Part shown: piece after piece, positions 24,545 through 33,008 of the stretch
Layout: each line of letters begins with the position of its first letter
Numbering within the stretch: position 1 is the first letter of the stretch
DNA from: Marmoricola sp.
GTDB taxonomy: Bacteria; Actinomycetota; Actinomycetes; Propionibacteriales; Nocardioidaceae
Length of the DNA stretch: 64,000 nucleotides
NCBI GenBank assembly: GCA_025964775.1
Contig: JAOPYE010000040.1
Span: 310,001 to 374,000, forward strand
Direction: 5' to 3'
Made by a program: the position numbers and the translations under genes
Notes under the pieces: generated by a model
What the model saw: the letters and a program-made list of their open reading frames with translations, nothing else
Told to the model about the DNA's origin: nothing
Database searches by the model: none

Positions 24545-25798
24545 ATGACCTCATCCACCGCAGTGCTGACCGCCGATCTGACGGCCGAGTTGCACGCGTG
24601 CCTGGACAAGTTCGCGCTGGTGGATGCCGATGAACTCGACGCCGACGGGCAAGCCGACATGCTGCTGTCGATGACCAGGGCCGAATCCCGGATTGCTGCC
24701 GCCAAGCTGACGGTGCTGGCTGCTGCTGAGAGGTCCCGTACGGCGCTGCGCTCCGGGGCTGCGTCGACGGGTCAGTGGGCCGCGAAGGTGATCAACACGG
24801 ATCAAGCTGCTGCGCATCGTCAGGTCGGGTTGGCCCAGGGACTCGATCGACGGATCGCGACGCAGCAAGCCCTCTCGGCCGGGGACATCTCCCCGGAGCA
24901 CGCAGCCGTGATCGTCCAGGCCGACCGGCAGCTGCCGACCCAGATCAAGGCGGAGCAGCGTGACGTCGTCGAGCGGACCCTGATCGGCAAGGCCCAGACG
25001 CTCTCGCCGGGAGCCTTGCGCAAGGCCGCGCGGCGAGCGCTGGCCGCGGTCGAGGACGACACCGTGGTCGTGGACGCGCACGAGAACGAGATCGTCGCGG
25101 ACCTCGAGGCGCGTGCCCGAGCCAAGACCCGGTTGACCATGTACGACAACGCGGACGGGACCGTGACCGGGCACTTCACCATCCCGGTCCTGCAGGGTCA
25201 CCTGCTGCGCAAGGTCCTCGAGACGATCACCGCACCACGCCGTAGCCGACTCGGCGCAACGCATGCCCAGGCCGGCGACCAGGAAGCACGGACGGACTGG
25301 GACCGCGCGCGGGGTGAAGCGTTCTGCGAGCTGCTGGAGCACGTCCCCACCGACCACCTGCACCCGAAGACCGCCGCCACGCTGGTCGTGAGCGTCGAGC
25401 TGGACACGTTGCGCGACGCGCTCAAGGTCGCCCACCTCGACACCGACGAGTCCTTGTCGGCCGGAGAAGTACGGCGGCTGGCCTGCACCTCGTCGCTACT
25501 GCCGGCGGTTCTCGGTGGAGCGTCACTGCCCCTCGACCTCGGCCGGTCAGCCCGTCTCTTCAGTGAGCCCCAGCGCACGGCAGTGGGAGTCAGGCACAAG
25601 ACCTGTGCGGCCGATGGGTGCGAGCGGCCCTTCGCCTGGTGCGAGCTTCATCATCTGGTCGCCTGGGCGCTCGGCGGCAAGACCGATCTGGACCAGGCGG
25701 TCCCGTTATGTCACTTCCACCACCAACGGATCCACGACGGCAACTACCAGCATGTTCGGGCGCGAGACGGGTCGATCACTTTCCATCAACGCCGGTGA
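24545..25798 (+). CDS. DUF222 (13E12-type) HNH endonuclease domain protein
   Basis: Protein of 417 residues of the DUF222/13E12-repeat family that is amplified in many actinobacteria. The long helical DUF222 part covers about 1-330. The C-terminal HNH domain carries the metal-binding pattern CAADGCERPF, WCELHHLVAWALGG and LCHFHHQRIHDG, so it is probably a DNA endonuclease, though no cellular role is established. I choose ATG 24545 rather than an upstream GTG at 24503, because the frame before 24545 runs through the LexA box. As I recall, several mycobacterial 13E12 genes are LexA targets, which fits this promoter. Induction by DNA damage is therefore expected. Confidence 0.9.
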   Translation: MTSSTAVLTADLTAELHACLDKFALVDADELDADGQADMLLSMTRAESRIAAAKLTVLAAAERSRTALRSGAASTGQWAAKVINTDQAAAHRQVGLAQGLDRRIATQQALSAGDISPEHAAVIVQADRQLPTQIKAEQRDVVERTLIGKAQTLSPGALRKAARRALAAVEDDTVVVDAHENEIVADLEARARAKTRLTMYDNADGTVTGHFTIPVLQGHLLRKVLETITAPRRSRLGATHAQAGDQEARTDWDRARGEAFCELLEHVPTDHLHPKTAATLVVSVELDTLRDALKVAHLDTDESLSAGEVRRLACTSSLLPAVLGGASLPLDLGRSARLFSEPQRTAVGVRHKTCAADGCERPFAWCELHHLVAWALGGKTDLDQAVPLCHFHHQRIHDGNYQHVRARDGSITFHQRR

Positions 25799-25883
25799 GT
25801 CCACGGTCAGGTTGGTGTCAGGTGAATGGGACGATGTTGGTCCCTCGCCATTCAGTTGGCGGGGTGACGAATGAGGGGGTCAG

Positions 25884-27461
25884 GTGCGGGCGGGCAGCAA
25901 CGGAAGGTCGTGGGCTGTCTGGGCGATCGCTCTTGCTGCTGTCCTGCTGCGGCTCCCGTATCTGGTTGAGCCTGAAAGCATCGACGAGGGCGGCTACCTG
26001 GCGGTCGCACGCCAGTGGCACGGCGCTGGCCCGTCGCTCTACAGCCACCTCTGGGTCGACCGTCCGCCGCTGCTGATCGCCATCTTCCAGCTCGGAGCCG
26101 CCCTGGGTGGCCTCACGGCGCTGCGACTCATCGCCGCGGTCGGAGTCGGTATCGCCGTACTCGGTGCGGCGTCGGCATCTCGCCGGATCGCTGGTCCCAC
26201 CGCCGCCATCGGTACGGCGGCCGCGGCGGCTGCGCTCTTCAACTCACCGCGGTTCGCGGCCATGCAGGTCAACGGCGAGCTGCTCGCGGCACCGTTCGTG
26301 GCATGGGGGATCGCGCTGTGCGTGAAGGCGATCCTGGAGCCTGACTCGAAACGAGCCGCGCGCGCTGCTTTCGGTGCTGGGCTGCTGGCGGTTGCTGCCG
26401 TGCTGGTGAAACAGAACATGCTGGATGTGGTCGTGTTCGGGGTGGTGGCTGGGGTCGCTGCGTGGGTGCAGGCGTCTCGGGTTTCGACAAGCTCAACCGA
26501 CGAGCCGAGCGCGACTGCCCGGTTCGGGCGGCTGGCTGCGGCCGCCGCTGCCGGCTCGGTCGCGATGCTGATCCTGGTCGGTGCCTGGACGGTGGCGCAC
26601 GGAACGTCGCTGAGCGGGGTCTTGGATGCGATGTACGCGTTCCGGGTCCGGTCGGCGCACCTGCTTTCGATCACGCCCGATCCGAGATTGCACGTCCGCC
26701 AGCGGTACCTGTTCAAGGTCGGGCTGGGCAGCTTGATGTATCTCAGCGTCGCGGCTCTCGGTTGGTCTGTCCTGCGCAAGTCGGTCAGTGGGCCGATGGT
26801 CTGGGGCCTCGCGGCGACGCTCGCGTGGGGGACCTTCTCGGTCCTGCGGGGTGGGGGATTCTGGAACCACTACTTGATCGAGCTGGTAGTGCCGGTGGCG
26901 ATCGCAGCCGGACTCGCCTTCGGGAAGACCCTGCCGTTCAGTTGGCGTGCCCACTGGCTCCCGGCCGTTACCGCGGCCCTCGTGATCGTCGCCGCGCTGA
27001 CCAACTGGGCCGGCGGACTGAACAAGGTCGACAGCTCGAAAGGCACCGTGGTCGGTACGGCGATCGCCGCTGCCTCGCGGCCCGGAGACACCCTGGTCAG
27101 CGCCTTCGGCCTGGCCCAGACCAACGAGGACGCCGGGCTGCCGTCGCCGTACCCGTACCTGTGGACCCTGCCTGCCCGCGTCCAGGACCCTCACCTCGCC
27201 CAGCTCATCGCGCTGATGGCAGGCCCCTCGCGCCCCACCTGGTACGTCCAGTGGAGCCGACCGCCCTTCCCGGGCGGCGTCCTGAAGCAGGTGGAGGCGC
27301 TCATCGCGAGCGAGTACCACCCTGCCGGTGTGGTGTGCAGGAAGACGATCTACGTTCGTGATGACGTCGTGAGGCCGATGCCGCGAGCCAGTTCGCGGTG
27401 CTCGGCCAAAGCAGCGGTGGCCGCCCCTGGCTACAGTCAGCAAGAAGGAGCAAGACCCTGA
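25884..27461 (+). CDS. GT-C fold membrane glycosyltransferase (ArnT/PMT-like, GT39/GT83 type)
   Basis: Polytopic protein of 525 residues with roughly ten to eleven transmembrane helices. After the first helix comes the acidic loop PESIDEGGYLAVARQW, whose Asp-Glu is the typical GT-C catalytic site for polyprenyl-phosphate sugar donors. A soluble C-terminal segment (about 380-525) has FGLAQTNEDAGLPSPYPYLW. It probably transfers a sugar from a lipid carrier to an extracytoplasmic acceptor; donor and acceptor are unknown. The start is GTG 25884. It is the first gene of a coupled cassette with two beta-propeller lipoproteins. A minus-strand dispersed repeat is translated within the loop at about residues 200-206 (VSTSST). 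Confidence 0.82.
   Translation: MRAGSNGRSWAVWAIALAAVLLRLPYLVEPESIDEGGYLAVARQWHGAGPSLYSHLWVDRPPLLIAIFQLGAALGGLTALRLIAAVGVGIAVLGAASASRRIAGPTAAIGTAAAAAALFNSPRFAAMQVNGELLAAPFVAWGIALCVKAILEPDSKRAARAAFGAGLLAVAAVLVKQNMLDVVVFGVVAGVAAWVQASRVSTSSTDEPSATARFGRLAAAAAAGSVAMLILVGAWTVAHGTSLSGVLDAMYAFRVRSAHLLSITPDPRLHVRQRYLFKVGLGSLMYLSVAALGWSVLRKSVSGPMVWGLAATLAWGTFSVLRGGGFWNHYLIELVVPVAIAAGLAFGKTLPFSWRAHWLPAVTAALVIVAALTNWAGGLNKVDSSKGTVVGTAIAAASRPGDTLVSAFGLAQTNEDAGLPSPYPYLWTLPARVQDPHLAQLIALMAGPSRPTWYVQWSRPPFPGGVLKQVEALIASEYHPAGVVCRKTIYVRDDVVRPMPRASSRCSAKAAVAAPGYSQQEGARP
26480..26498 (-). repeat. Dispersed repeat, 19-bp form, inside the glycosyltransferase gene (copy 8)
   Basis: GGTTGAGCTTGTCGAAACC read on the minus strand. 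On the coding strand it is translated as part of RVSTSSTDE, a polar stretch between two predicted transmembrane helices. Confidence 0.87.
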
Positions 27462-28672
27462 TACGGAACTCAAGCCGGATCTCGTTGCTGGTGGCAGCCC
27501 TGCTGCTGGCATCCGCGTGCAGCAGCCAGTCGCCGAAGGCACCGGTCGCAGATCCGACGACGGCGCAAACCACGCCCGCCCATGCGGCCGCACCGGCAGT
27601 CCCGTGGCAGTTCCAGAACCCCCTGCCCGGGATGCCGCCGGTGATCGGCGACAACATCTACTCCCAGGCGGGGGCGGGCATGATGCGCGCCGACGTCGCA
27701 GGCGATCCTGCTTACCTCTACGTCCCCGACTCCACCGGCAGCACCGTCACGGTGATCGACCAGCGCACCCGCCAGATCGTGCGGGTCCTGCACGCCGGCA
27801 TGCTCAGCCAGCACGTGGTTCCGGCCTACGACCTCTCGAAGTTCTACGTCACCTCGAGCGTCTCCAACGAGCTGGTCGCGATCAGCCCGCACACCGGTCG
27901 GATCACCCGCGCCAAGAGCGTGCCGCGTCCGTACAACCTGTACTTCACCCCGGACGGCAGGGCCGCCATCGTGATGGTCGAGCAGTACAACATCATCCGG
28001 TTCTCCAACCCGCGCACGTTCACCTCGATCGCCGACGTCAGCTCGCCGGGCTGTCGCGGGCCGAACCACGCGGACTTCTCGGCGAACGGCCAGTTCTTCG
28101 TCGTCACGTGCGAGTTCTCCGGTGAGCTGCTCAAGATCGCCACCAGGAGCCACCGCGTCCTGGGCCACCTGAAGCTGGCCCGGCCCATGCACGGGATGGC
28201 CGGGATGGGGGCGAGCATGCCGCAGGACATCCGGCTCTCCCCGGACGGCACCACCTTCTACGTCGCCGACATGGGCACGGACCAGCTGCGCCTGATCTCG
28301 GCGAAGACGTTCCGCCAGATCAAGGCCATCCCGATGCCGAGCCACCCGCACGGGATCTACCCGAGCCGCGACGGGCGTTACTTCTACGTCTCGGACCGCG
28401 GTGCCGGTGAGGTCAGCGTCGTCGACCCGGCCAAGCGCCGGATCGTCGCCACCTGGAAGATCCCCGGCGGCGGCAGCCCGGACATGGGCGGGGTGTCGGC
28501 CGACGGCACGATGCTGTGGCTCTCGGGCCGCTACAACGGCGTCGTCTACGGCTTCAACACCCGCACCGGCAAGCTCGTCGCGAAGATCTACGTCGGCGGC
28601 AGTCCGCACGGGCTGCTGGTCTGGCCGCAACCGGGCCGGTACTCGCTGGGCCACACGGGGAACATGCGTTGA
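27458..28672 (+). CDS. YncE/YVTN-type beta-propeller lipoprotein
   Basis: Exported lipoprotein with a signal peptide ending in lipobox ASAC and a Thr/Pro/Ala-rich spacer, followed by a beta-propeller of YVTN/YncE repeats: YVPDSTGSTVTVID, FYVTSSVSNELVAISP, FYVADMGTDQLRLISA, YFYVSDRGAGEVSVVDP. About 404 residues. The start is unusual. The best-placed ribosome site (AAGGAG, 27445-27450) sits 7 bases before CTG 27458, which overlaps the glycosyltransferase stop as CTGA. The conventional alternative is GTG 27398, which adds 20 residues before the signal peptide. Such propellers usually bind proteins or glycans at the envelope, or act with redox partners; the role here is unknown. Confidence 0.83.
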   Translation: MIRNSSRISLLVAALLLASACSSQSPKAPVADPTTAQTTPAHAAAPAVPWQFQNPLPGMPPVIGDNIYSQAGAGMMRADVAGDPAYLYVPDSTGSTVTVIDQRTRQIVRVLHAGMLSQHVVPAYDLSKFYVTSSVSNELVAISPHTGRITRAKSVPRPYNLYFTPDGRAAIVMVEQYNIIRFSNPRTFTSIADVSSPGCRGPNHADFSANGQFFVVTCEFSGELLKIATRSHRVLGHLKLARPMHGMAGMGASMPQDIRLSPDGTTFYVADMGTDQLRLISAKTFRQIKAIPMPSHPHGIYPSRDGRYFYVSDRGAGEVSVVDPAKRRIVATWKIPGGGSPDMGGVSADGTMLWLSGRYNGVVYGFNTRTGKLVAKIYVGGSPHGLLVWPQPGRYSLGHTGNMR

Positions 28673-29646
28673 TCCGCGGGTTGCTTGCTTCGTTCTTCCT
28701 GGTGGCGCTGGTCGGCTGCGGGGCGTCGACGCCGGCGGCGGTGCCGCCGAGTAAGACCCAAGCACCGGCGCCGACAGCGACGCCCGCGCCGGTGACACAT
28801 GTCCGCGCCACGTTTGCCACCTGGCGACTTCCGTACGCGATTGCCCGCGAGGCTGCGATCGCCGACCCGGGCCATCCCGGCCAGGTCGTGCTCGCCGGTG
28901 GGATGTTCCCCGGAGACACCTCGTCGGCGCGCGCCGTACTCATCGACCTGACCACCGGCCGCAGCCAGCCGTTGCCCTCACTGGGCACACAGGTCCACGA
29001 CGTCGCCGGCGGCCTGTACGCCGGCAACCCCGCGGTCTTCGGCGGCGGCAACGCCTCCGAGCAGTCCGTCGTCCAGGCACTGACCGGAGGCCGCTGGAAG
29101 CCGGTCACCCACCTGCCCACCACCCGCTCGGACCTGTCGGTCGTCAGCGTCGCCGGCACCACGCTGGTCATCGGCGGGTACGACGGCACCAACGTGCCGC
29201 GCGACATCCTCGCGGTCGAGCCCCACGGCCTGCGGACAGTCGGTCAGCTCAAGACCGGAGTCCGGTACGCCGCTACCGCGGTCGTCGGCTCCAGCGTCTT
29301 CGTCTTCGGCGGCGAGGTGAACGGCCGTGAGCTCAACACCGTGCAGGTCTACAACGCGGCGAAGGGGAGGTCGGCTGTCGAGGGCCGGCTGCCCCGACCG
29401 CTTGGCCACGCGGTCGCGGTGAGGGTCGGCAGCCGGGTGCTGCTGCTCGGGGGAAGGACCGACCCGAACACCCAGACGGCGGCGATGTGGTGGTTCGACC
29501 CGTCGACGGGCCGGTTCTCGCGGGCGGGCTCGTTGCCGGCGGCGCTGAGCGACTCGGCCGTGGTGGCGATCGGCGGCCAGGTCTGGCTCCTGGGCGGGGA
29601 GGACCCGTCGGTGACCGACCGGGTCGTGGCGATCCGGGTTTCTTGA
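28669..29646 (+). CDS. Kelch-repeat beta-propeller lipoprotein
   Basis: Second exported lipoprotein of the cassette, about 325 residues. The signal peptide ends in lipobox LVGC and is followed by a Pro/Thr/Ala spacer, then six kelch-type blades marked by double glycines: AGGMFPGD, FGGGNASE, IGGYDGTN, FGGEVNGR, LGGRTDP, LGGEDPS. I place the start at TTG 28669, which overlaps the upstream stop (TTGA) and follows GGGGAA at suitable spacing. Translation is therefore coupled to the YncE-like gene. Six-bladed kelch propellers include galactose-oxidase-like folds, but no catalytic residues are recognisable. It is more likely a binding protein. Confidence 0.82.
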   Translation: MIRGLLASFFLVALVGCGASTPAAVPPSKTQAPAPTATPAPVTHVRATFATWRLPYAIAREAAIADPGHPGQVVLAGGMFPGDTSSARAVLIDLTTGRSQPLPSLGTQVHDVAGGLYAGNPAVFGGGNASEQSVVQALTGGRWKPVTHLPTTRSDLSVVSVAGTTLVIGGYDGTNVPRDILAVEPHGLRTVGQLKTGVRYAATAVVGSSVFVFGGEVNGRELNTVQVYNAAKGRSAVEGRLPRPLGHAVAVRVGSRVLLLGGRTDPNTQTAAMWWFDPSTGRFSRAGSLPAALSDSAVVAIGGQVWLLGGEDPSVTDRVVAIRVS

Positions 29647-29672
29647 GCCTCCGACATGCCATCCTCTGCGAC

Positions 29673-30845
29673 ATGACCGAACGCAAGATCCCGCGCGACC
29701 GCACCGACGACTACGCACCGGGTGCGATCAAGGCCCGCCAGGAGTTCATCCGCGAGCACACCTCGAGCCCGGTGGAGCACGTCGCCAGCTACTCGCTGGA
29801 CCCGCAGACCCTGCCCGGCAACATCGAGGGCTTCTTCGGGGTGGCCCAGGTGCCGATCGGGCTGGCTGGGCCACTGCTGGTCAACGGCGAGCACGCGACC
29901 GGTGAGTTCTTCGTGCCGCTGGCGACGACCGAGGGGACCCTGGTCGCGTCGTACAGCCGGGGGATGAAGCTGACCCGCGAGGCCGGCGGGATCACCACGA
30001 CCGTGATCGACGACCGGATGCAGCGCGCTCCGGTGTTCAGCTTCACCAGTGCTCGCGAGGCCCGGGATTTCCAGGTGTGGCTCGACGCGCACTTCGAGGA
30101 GATCGCGGCCGCTGCCAAGACGACCACCACCTCGGGCACCCTGATCGACATCCAGAAGTTCCCGGTCTCCAAGCTGCTCTACACCCGGTTCAACTACACG
30201 ACCGGTGATGCTGCCGGACAGAACATGACGGGCAAGGCGACGTTCGCGGCCTGTGCCTGGATCAAGCAGCACTACCCGGGCGAGGTGCACTTCCTGCTCG
30301 AGGGACAGTTCGCGACCGACAAGAAGACCTCGGTCGTCAACATGCTGCACACCCGCGGCAAGCGGGTCGTCGCTGAGATCACGCTGCCGGCCGCACTGGT
30401 CGAGGAGCAGATGCACGTCTCGACCGACAAGCTCTTCAACGCCCGCATGAAGGGCCAGCTCGGCTCGATCATGTCCGTGACGAACAACAACGGCAACCAC
30501 TCGGCCAACGGCATCACCGCGATGTTCATCGCCACCGGCCAGGACGTCGCGAACGTGGCCGAGAGCTCTGCGTTGTACGGGTACTCCGAGCTGCTCCCCA
30601 ACGGGGACTTCTACGCCTCGGTCACCCTGCCGGCGCTCATCATCGCCACGTACGGCGGCGGGACGGGCCTGGCGACCCAGCGCGAGTGCCTGGAGATGCT
30701 CGGCTGCTACGGAAGCGGCGGGGTCTACAAACTGGCCGAGATCATCGCCGCGACGGTGCTGGCGGGGGAGTTGTCGCTGGGCTCGGCCGTCGTGGCCGAG
30801 GAGTGGGTCCAGGCGCACGACGACCTGGGTCGCAACCGGCCGTAG
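29673..30845 (+). CDS. Hydroxymethylglutaryl-CoA reductase (class I-like)
   Basis: Reduces HMG-CoA to mevalonate with NAD(P)H, the committed step of the mevalonate pathway; 390 residues. Recognisable motifs are PIGLAGPLLVNG, the catalytic Glu87 in ATTEGTLVAS, Lys217/Lys218 in TDKKTS, Asp291 in TGQDVANVAES, GGGTGLATQRECL, and the C-terminal catalytic-His segment AHDDLGRNR. The arrangement resembles class I/archaeal-type enzymes more than the class II enzyme of Pseudomonas mevalonii. No other mevalonate-pathway gene is in the window. It lies 26 bp after the kelch gene and may be cotranscribed with the glycosyltransferase cassette. Confidence 0.9.
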   Translation: MTERKIPRDRTDDYAPGAIKARQEFIREHTSSPVEHVASYSLDPQTLPGNIEGFFGVAQVPIGLAGPLLVNGEHATGEFFVPLATTEGTLVASYSRGMKLTREAGGITTTVIDDRMQRAPVFSFTSAREARDFQVWLDAHFEEIAAAAKTTTTSGTLIDIQKFPVSKLLYTRFNYTTGDAAGQNMTGKATFAACAWIKQHYPGEVHFLLEGQFATDKKTSVVNMLHTRGKRVVAEITLPAALVEEQMHVSTDKLFNARMKGQLGSIMSVTNNNGNHSANGITAMFIATGQDVANVAESSALYGYSELLPNGDFYASVTLPALIIATYGGGTGLATQRECLEMLGCYGSGGVYKLAEIIAATVLAGELSLGSAVVAEEWVQAHDDLGRNRP

Positions 30846-30913
30846 TGCCCCTCTAACGTTTGCCCGAAATATCCCGTAATGTACGTTCTAGGGGATTTTC
30901 GGGAGGGGGCGCA

Positions 30914-32362
30914 GTGTCAGTTCGCGCCGAATCCGCGGAGCGGGCCGGACGGTCGCGTGCGCGGAGAGCCAGGCGAGCCGAGGCGGATCAGCATCCAGCC
31001 GACGCCGGGCTCGATCTGCTGCGCGTTGTCGGCTGGCTGGTGCTGCACGACGTAGCCCTGCCGGGCGGCGAGGCGCTGATGGACCACGTGATCGCCGGGC
31101 CCTCCGGGGTCTGCGTCATCAACACCCTGGCTCTGGTGGGTCCGGTGGCGCTGACCGAGGACTCGCTCGCGTGTGCCGGCGAGTCCCGGCTCGACGACGT
31201 TCACGAGGTGGAGGCTGCGGCCGCTGCTGTCCGTGACCTGCTTGATGGAGCGCCCGTCGTCCCGGTGCTCTGCTTCCAGCGCGCCGATGCCATCACCGGA
31301 GTCGTGGACGGTGTGGCCGTCTGCTCGACGGCCAACATCCTCGAGCTGGTCAACGACCTGCCGGACGTCCTGAGCGACCGCGGGTTTGCCGAGGTGCGGC
31401 ACATCCTGACCGAGACCCTCGAGCAGTCGGATGGGCGCGAGGTCGTGGTGGAGCCCCCGGTGACCTCGGCGCCACGACGCGGCCGCCTCGTCCGGCGTAC
31501 GAAGCCGGCTCCTGTTACGGCCGTTGAGGTGGTTGAGACGGTTGAGACGGAACCGGTCGAGCCAGCAGTGGTGGAGACGGTGGAGGTCGCTGAGGAGCCG
31601 GTGATCGCCGAGCTCACCGTGGCTGACGTCGAAGACCCGACGCCTGAGGACCAGGTACCGGTTGCCGAGCCTGCACCCACGAAGGTGAAGAGATCGGCGC
31701 CCCGGCTGGCTCGCCCCGGCCGCCAGCGCGGCCGGCGCATCAAGGACCCGGACTCCCCCGAGGAGCCGACCAGGGCGATGGAGACGCGGTTGACCGCGAT
31801 CCGCACCGTACCCATCGACCGGCGCGCGAGGAAGACCTCGCTGATGCCGGCGATCGTCGGTGCCCTGGTCATCGCCGGCGTCCTGATCGGAGTACCTCGT
31901 GTCCCGCACCTGGTCAGCTGGGGCCGGAGCTTCTTCGCCTCACCGCCGCCGACTGCGCTCGGCCAGCCGATCGCCATCGACGCATCGCTCTCGCACCCGG
32001 CACTCACCGTGACCGCAGGCATCCCGACGACCGTGACCACGGTCCGGGGTCAGTCAGCCGGCAAGGGCCACCAGTTCGTCGCGATCCCGCTGACCACCCT
32101 GAACCGGGGTACGGCGACCTGGAGCCTGCCGGTGGACACCGATCTGACGATCGTCGATGACCTCGGCGTCAGCCACGCGCCCGACCCGACGGTCAGGAAG
32201 CTCAGGAACGGTTCACTGCTGGCCCGGCAGGTCGTCGTCCCTGCCGGCAAGGCTGTCGCGGGCCTGGTCGTCTTCAACGTCGAGAACGGCCGGACCGTCC
32301 GCGAGGTGCTGCTGTCGTTCGGCGCCGACGCGCCGGACGTGTGGTCCGTGCCGACCCCCTGA
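30914..32362 (+). CDS. NERD-like domain, membrane anchor and DUF4352-like domain protein
   Basis: Protein of 482 residues with an unusual layout. The N-terminal region (about 25-165) looks like a NERD domain (LHDVALPGGEALMDHVIAGPSGVCVIN, later PVLCFQRAD and VAVCSTANILE). The nuclease Asp-x-Lys position reads Asn-Thr-Leu, so catalysis is probably lost. An acidic Val/Glu-rich linker follows, with a basic stretch (RPGRQRGRRIK), one transmembrane helix (about 309-330), and an extracytoplasmic beta domain resembling DUF4352 (FVAIPLTTLNRGTATWSL, LARQVVVPAGKAVAGLVVF). The start is GTG 30914. A membrane-spanning sensor or scaffold is possible; I do not know its function. Confidence 0.7.
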   Translation: MSVRAESAERAGRSRARRARRAEADQHPADAGLDLLRVVGWLVLHDVALPGGEALMDHVIAGPSGVCVINTLALVGPVALTEDSLACAGESRLDDVHEVEAAAAAVRDLLDGAPVVPVLCFQRADAITGVVDGVAVCSTANILELVNDLPDVLSDRGFAEVRHILTETLEQSDGREVVVEPPVTSAPRRGRLVRRTKPAPVTAVEVVETVETEPVEPAVVETVEVAEEPVIAELTVADVEDPTPEDQVPVAEPAPTKVKRSAPRLARPGRQRGRRIKDPDSPEEPTRAMETRLTAIRTVPIDRRARKTSLMPAIVGALVIAGVLIGVPRVPHLVSWGRSFFASPPPTALGQPIAIDASLSHPALTVTAGIPTTVTTVRGQSAGKGHQFVAIPLTTLNRGTATWSLPVDTDLTIVDDLGVSHAPDPTVRKLRNGSLLARQVVVPAGKAVAGLVVFNVENGRTVREVLLSFGADAPDVWSVPTP

Positions 32363-32506
32363 ATGTTGCTGGCGAGGCGAAACAGCATCGGCGTGACAGT
32401 TCGCGGCTGGCGTTGCGCGCGGTGAGGCATCACGCGGCACGTGGGGGCGGGAAACTTCTGTGGACGGGATCTGCGAGGCGACACGGGTGCCACCCAACAT
32501 CGCCCG

Positions 32507-32950
32507 ATGAGCCTTCGCAGACCGCCTCGCCACGCTGATCCCCTTCGCACGGCCGCCGATCTGGCTCCCGTCTGGCGGGAACTGATCATCGCCCCGACCT
32601 TCATCGATCGCAGCCTGTGGTTGCTGTTCATCGACTACGAGAAACGGCCCACCGGTCCGCTGATGACGATCGAGGACCTCCCCGACGGCCCGTACGACGT
32701 CCCGCTGACCGACCTGGTCGGCATCTGTCGCGACATCCTCGACGGACCCGGGGGAGGGGGCTCGGTCGCCATGCTGATCACCCGCTCCGGCGTCGGGCCG
32801 TGGCACATCGGCGATCGCGCGTGGGCCCGGTTCCTGGTCAACGCCGCCCACGACATCGGTGGGATCGTCTGGCCGGTCTACCGGGCGCACTCCGACGTGC
32901 TGGAGGTCGTGGAGCTGACCGTGCCCGTGCGCGATCAGCAACGGGCTTGA
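32507..32950 (+). CDS. Conserved hypothetical actinobacterial protein
   Basis: Soluble protein of 147 residues with no domain I recognise. It contains an aromatic stretch (DRSLWLLFIDYEKRPTGPL), a GGGGSVAMLITRSG segment and GPWHIGDRAWARFLV. These suggest a small alpha/beta fold that may handle a nucleic-acid or ligand phosphate. I choose ATG 32507; the frame extends upstream to 32441 without a ribosome site. Third codon positions are G/C-rich as in the neighbours, so it is a resident gene rather than an import. Confidence 0.6.
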   Translation: MSLRRPPRHADPLRTAADLAPVWRELIIAPTFIDRSLWLLFIDYEKRPTGPLMTIEDLPDGPYDVPLTDLVGICRDILDGPGGGGSVAMLITRSGVGPWHIGDRAWARFLVNAAHDIGGIVWPVYRAHSDVLEVVELTVPVRDQQRA

Positions 32951-33008
32951 CGCAGGGCGCCGGTCCATCTCGCTTCCTGAACGGCCCGGCTCGCGGCAGG
33001 ATCGAGCC

